Shown: in pieces, positions 15,673-15,689 of the stretch
How positions within the stretch are numbered: the first letter of the stretch is position 1
How the letters are laid out: each line of letters opens with the position of its first letter
Notes under the pieces: generated by a model
The model's database searches: none
Seen by the model: the letters and a program-made list of their open reading frames with translations, nothing else
Told to the model about the DNA's origin: nothing
Translations under genes and position numbers: made by a program
Assembly: GCA_964389735.1 (NCBI GenBank)
Contig: CAYMEJ010000022.1
Coordinates: forward strand, 1-15,689
Direction: 5' to 3'
Length of the DNA: 15,689 bases
DNA from: JAQUVS01 sp964389735
GTDB lineage: Bacteria > Bacillota_I > Bacilli_A > RF39 > UBA660

Positions 15673-15689
15673 TTGGACCGACAGTATGT
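15673..15689 (+). CDS. Possible start of the next gene (truncated by window edge)
   Basis: TTTGGAG at about 15658-15664 stands 8 bases before a TTG at 15673 that opens a short readable frame to the window end (MDRQYV). Only six residues are visible, so no product can be named. A further small T7SS gene would fit the context. The spacing is good, but the rare TTG start and short view keep this tentative. Confidence 0.25.

Noticed and set aside
1..15689. tRNA, rRNA, CRISPR arrays, insertion sequences or transposases
   Set aside because: No cloverleaf-like, rRNA-like, regularly spaced repeat or transposase-like sequence was found on either strand by reading.

Overview
The window reads as a type VII secretion (T7SSb/Ess-like) locus from a Gram-positive Bacillota member, most likely a gut- or rumen-type Clostridia. 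The evidence is an EssC-type FtsK/SpoIIIE ATPase with two N-terminal FHA-like domains, a YukD/EsaB ubiquitin-like protein and a WXG100 substrate-type protein, together with AGGAGG-type ribosome binding sites. A 100-N scaffold gap flanked by identical 55-base contig ends suggests a draft or metagenome assembly. All genes lie on the + strand and are tightly packed, so most of the window looks like one operon.

Layout: (1) 1-1538, the 3' part of a transmembrane Ser/Thr protein kinase with an extracytoplasmic helical/TPR-like domain. (2) 1531-2201, a small single-pass membrane protein interrupted by the assembly gap; merging the duplicated contig ends restores one open frame of 171 aa. (3) 2288-8323, a 2011-aa secreted, membrane-anchored protein made mostly of Ig-like modules. 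(4) 8344-9252, a protein with a DUF6382-like N-terminal region and a C-terminal FHA domain whose phosphothreonine-binding signature is intact. (5) 9267-10325, a CpaE/MinD-like ATPase with a degenerate receiver-like N-terminus. (6) 10335-10589, YukD/EsaB. (7) 10647-15164, EssC. (8) After a 194-bp non-coding stretch holding a sigma-A-like promoter, the WXG100 protein at 15359-15646. No stretch over 300 bp lacks a gene.

Proposed working: EssC powers export of the WXG100 protein and partners, with YukD as a cytosolic accessory. The kinase has the same topology as the EssB/YukC pseudokinase (cytosolic kinase fold, one membrane segment, helical outer domain) but keeps its catalytic residues. The FHA protein could read its phosphorylation, and the CpaE-like ATPase could position or assemble the machine. 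The giant Ig protein would sit on the outer face as an adhesin, scaffold or wall-spanning element. No EsaA or EssA homologue is recognised here, although flanking genes are not visible. The set looks like a kinase/FHA/ParA-associated T7SS variant that differs from the Staphylococcus and Bacillus systems; this assignment of roles is inference.
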